From an uncultured Bacteroidia bacterium (GTDB lineage Bacteria > Bacteroidota > Bacteroidia > Bacteroidales > Prolixibacteraceae), in assembly GCA_903927965.1 (NCBI GenBank), contig CAIYPA010000104.1, forward strand, positions 1-64,000: a DNA stretch of 64,000 bases, given 5' to 3'. Positions 62,169 to 64,000 of this stretch are shown piece by piece (within the stretch, counting starts at the first letter, position 1; each line of letters starts with the position of its first letter). A program made the translations under genes and the position numbers. The notes below the pieces were generated by a model. That model was not told where the DNA came from and made no database searches. It saw only the letters and a list, made by a program, of their open reading frames with translations.

Positions 62169-62636
62169 ATGAATAATATACATATAAATTACGATCAACT
62201 CCTTCAAGAAGTTGATTTATACATCAGTGCTTGTAAAACCATGGACGGAATCCTTTCAGATATAACTGGTTTATTGAAATCAAAAGTTTACCATTACGAT
62301 TGGGTTGGATTTTATTTGTTGGATAAGGATCAGTCGATACTAATTCTAGGACCTTTTTCCGGAAAACCGACAGAGCATACCCAGATCCAGGTTGGAAAGG
62401 GAGTTTGCGGTCAGGTTGCTGAAAATAACCAATTAAAAATTGTCCAGGATATCAGCCAGGAAGGCAATTACATCGCTTGCAGCATCGATGTTCAAAGCGA
62501 GATTGTCGTGCCGATCCTCAAAGATGGGCAGTTTGTTGCAGAAATTGACATTGATTCCCACTCCCCTGCCCCATTCACATTGGAAGATGAAATTTTCCTA
62601 ACTTCAATCTGTCAAAAACTTTCGGTGCTATTTTAG
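62169..62636 (+). CDS. GAF-domain protein, free methionine-(R)-sulfoxide reductase-like
   Basis: A 155-residue single GAF domain of the fRMsr (MsrC) type, which reduces free methionine-(R)-sulfoxide. YDWVGFYLLDKDQSILILGP, VGKGVCGQVAENN (Cys80) and GNYIACSIDVQSEIVVPI (Cys104) match. The two conserved cysteines that do the chemistry in E. coli (84 and 118) have counterparts, whereas the third (94) is absent. The ATG at 62169 is preferred over a TTG at 62163. It follows pyrI by 23 nt, probably as read-through. Confidence 0.88.
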   Translation: MNNIHINYDQLLQEVDLYISACKTMDGILSDITGLLKSKVYHYDWVGFYLLDKDQSILILGPFSGKPTEHTQIQVGKGVCGQVAENNQLKIVQDISQEGNYIACSIDVQSEIVVPILKDGQFVAEIDIDSHSPAPFTLEDEIFLTSICQKLSVLF

Positions 62637-62637
62637 G

Positions 62638-63102
62638 TTACCTGATCCGGTCTACCGATCTGACCAATATATCATCCTTTTTTATTTCCCTGATTGCCAT
62701 ATAGTTAAAAACAATAGCAATTAGCGGAAAGGTAAAATAAAAGCGAAAGGAATAGGTTCCAGAAACAGATTTGGCCCCAGACAGAACATCATAAAACATT
62801 AGGCCCCAAAGCACAAGCAAGAAAATGATATTCACAATGGTAATCCAGATTTGGGTTTTCCTATTTTTGAAACGAAAGATGGCACTAATTACAAATAAAA
62901 GAACAAGGGTACTTAAAAAAACCAAAGGTTGTCCACTAATGATAGATTCCGGTTTTGGCACGCCCATGAGATGAAGGCCATCCATATCGAACCGATAAAC
63001 TGCGCTACCTGTGCCGGCAATTTCGGCGAAAGGGACAAAAAAAAGAAGCCCGATAAGTATTTCGGATATTAAAAAATAGACTGTTTGAATTCTTTGTATC
63101 AT
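62638..63102 (-). CDS. DUF4293-family membrane protein
   Basis: A 154-residue protein with four predicted membrane helices: TVYFLISEILIGLLFFVPFA, LVFLSTLVLLFVISAIF, IWITIVNIIFLLVLWGLMFY and FYFTFPLIAIVFNYMAI. The opening MIQRIQTVYF and the short C-terminal basic tail are typical of the DUF4293 family of Bacteroidota, whose function is unknown. The ATG at 63100-63102 is preferred over a TTG 18 nt upstream. It is divergent from the nucleoside phosphorylase and convergent with the fRMsr-like gene. Confidence 0.85.
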   Translation of the reverse strand: MIQRIQTVYFLISEILIGLLFFVPFAEIAGTGSAVYRFDMDGLHLMGVPKPESIISGQPLVFLSTLVLLFVISAIFRFKNRKTQIWITIVNIIFLLVLWGLMFYDVLSGAKSVSGTYSFRFYFTFPLIAIVFNYMAIREIKKDDILVRSVDRIR

Positions 63103-63117
63103 TACCTGTTTTTTGTG

Positions 63118-63147
63118 CAAAAATATCCTGATTTTTCAATATTTTTG
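63118..63147. promoter_or_regulatory. Divergent -7 elements for DUF4293 and nucleoside phosphorylase genes
   Basis: TATTTTTG occurs on the minus strand at 63118-63125 and on the plus strand at 63140-63147. Both match TAnnTTTG and point to genes starting at 63102 (minus) and 63166 (plus). TTTG at 63112-63115 would be a -33 for the plus promoter at 24-bp spacing, longer than usual. Confidence 0.45.
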
Positions 63148-63165
63148 AATAACTTTTAAAATAAA

Positions 63166-64000
63166 ATGATGACAAACAAAATAGCACCTTCTGAATTGAT
63201 CCTTAACAATGATGGTTCAATTTTCCATTTGCATCTTAAGCCAGGTCAAGTGGCTGGGGATATTATTCTGGTGGGTGATCCTGATAGGGTAGATATGATA
63301 ACCGGTTTTTTTGATGAAATTGAATACAAGATCCAGAATAGGGAATTTGTCACTGCGACTGGTCGTTACAAAGGGAAAAGAATTACAGTCCTTTCAACAG
63401 GTATTGGAACCGATAACATTGATATTGTGGTCAATGAACTTGATGCATTGGTGAACATTGATCTGGCGACAAGGGAAATCAAAGCAGAAAAGACCAGTCT
63501 TAACCTGATACGGATCGGGACATCAGGTGGATTGCAAGGCGATATACCGGTCGATGCTTTTTTGATTTCGCGTAAAGCGATTGGATTTGATGGTTTGATG
63601 AATTTTTATGCCCGAAGGGAGGAATTTGCCGATGTGGAGTTTGAACAGGCTTTCAAGACCTATACATGCTGGAATCCATTGCTGGCCTCTCCTTATGTAG
63701 TTGATTGTGATGAAGACCTTTACAATAAGATTGCAGAAAACGGTTTTATTTCCGGGATTACAATATCAGCACCGGGTTTTTACGGTCCCCAGGGAAGGGA
63801 GCTGCGTTTAAATATCATTGATCGTCAGATTAACGATAAAATCGAATCGTTCCGGTTCAACGGATTGAAAATCACAAATTATGAAATGGAATGTTCTGCA
63901 ATTTATGGACTTGGCAGACTGCTTGGTCATAAAGCGCTTACAGTTTGTATAATCATTGCAAACCGGATTACCCGCAACGCCAGTTCAGATTATAAACCCT
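63166..64000 (+). CDS. Nucleoside phosphorylase-I family protein (partial)
   Basis: An ATG at 63166 (or 63169) begins a frame that stays open to the window end, giving about 278 residues without the C-terminus. GQVAGDIILVGDPDRVDMIT is the phosphate-binding opening of uridine/purine nucleoside phosphorylases, STGIGTDNIDIVVNELDAL and LIRIGTSGGLQGDI are the next family blocks, and NYEMECSAIYGLGRLLGHK is the nucleoside-binding E-M-E region. It salvages nucleosides by phosphorolysis; uridine versus purine preference cannot be decided. It starts 64 nt from the divergent DUF4293 gene. Confidence 0.9.
   Translation, partial: MMTNKIAPSELILNNDGSIFHLHLKPGQVAGDIILVGDPDRVDMITGFFDEIEYKIQNREFVTATGRYKGKRITVLSTGIGTDNIDIVVNELDALVNIDLATREIKAEKTSLNLIRIGTSGGLQGDIPVDAFLISRKAIGFDGLMNFYARREEFADVEFEQAFKTYTCWNPLLASPYVVDCDEDLYNKIAENGFISGITISAPGFYGPQGRELRLNIIDRQINDKIESFRFNGLKITNYEMECSAIYGLGRLLGHKALTVCIIIANRITRNASSDYKP

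Overview
The window looks like a chromosomal segment of a member of the Bacteroidota, probably a free-living or environmental Bacteroidales/Marinilabiliales-type organism (the order is inference). Pointers are the TAnnTTTG (-7) and TTTG (-33) promoter elements typical of the phylum, a DUF4293 membrane protein, a Bacteroidota-type LptD, a pyrB-pyrI pair, GH92 and GH28 exported glycosidases, and A+T-rich intergenic DNA. No rRNA, tRNA, CRISPR array, complete insertion sequence or prophage was seen.

Layout. 0-3.3 kb: end of a FadL-like outer membrane protein, convergent with the sulfate adenylyltransferase genes cysD-cysN, then a broken DUF4143-type ATPase. 3.6-9.6 kb: a MarR-controlled RND efflux operon (marR, adaptor, AcrB-like pump, TolC-like channel) with a candidate MarR operator. 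9.6-14.9 kb: two tandem orphan histidine kinases. 15-19.9 kb: a GH92 mannosidase and a GtaA/DUF4965-family lipoprotein. 20-21.9 kb: a toxin-antitoxin island (RelE-type, HicAB) with two degenerate PIN-toxin stubs and a dead hicB fragment. 22-28.8 kb: a TetR-controlled export operon (tetR, tolC, hlyD, two ABC ATPases, two ABC-2 permeases). 28.8-34.9 kb: an accessory segment in which two same-orientation copies of a composite palindromic repeat bracket a large EAD-TIR-coiled coil-membrane-FGE protein and a GH28 glycosidase. 35-39.7 kb: an unknown exported protein, the lutABC lactate-oxidation operon and a Dabb-domain protein. 39.9-42.4 kb: a Sel1-repeat protein. 42.6-52.6 kb: an HD phosphohydrolase, potABCD polyamine transport, a Cache-like lipoprotein, a hybrid histidine kinase and a REC-kinase, all in one direction. 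52.7-58.2 kb: lptD divergent from an amidase and an MCE/MlaD protein. 58.5-64 kb: dnaA, a YigZ-family gene, pyrB-pyrI, an fRMsr-like GAF gene, DUF4293 and a nucleoside phosphorylase cut by the window end.

The most interesting locus is the TIR protein at 30.2-32.8 kb. A cytoplasmic EAD and TIR NADase-like domain is joined by a long repetitive coiled coil and one membrane helix to a formylglycine-generating-enzyme-like (C-type lectin fold) domain. The last ~35 codons of that domain carry a pattern expected of a diversity-generating retroelement variable region: variable positions are almost all NNY codons in a conserved frame. No reverse transcriptase or template repeat lies in this window, so that idea needs the rest of the genome. 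Beyond this, the window offers several well-formed palindromic operators and a pair of neighbouring envelope genes that share a SPOR-like C-terminal domain.
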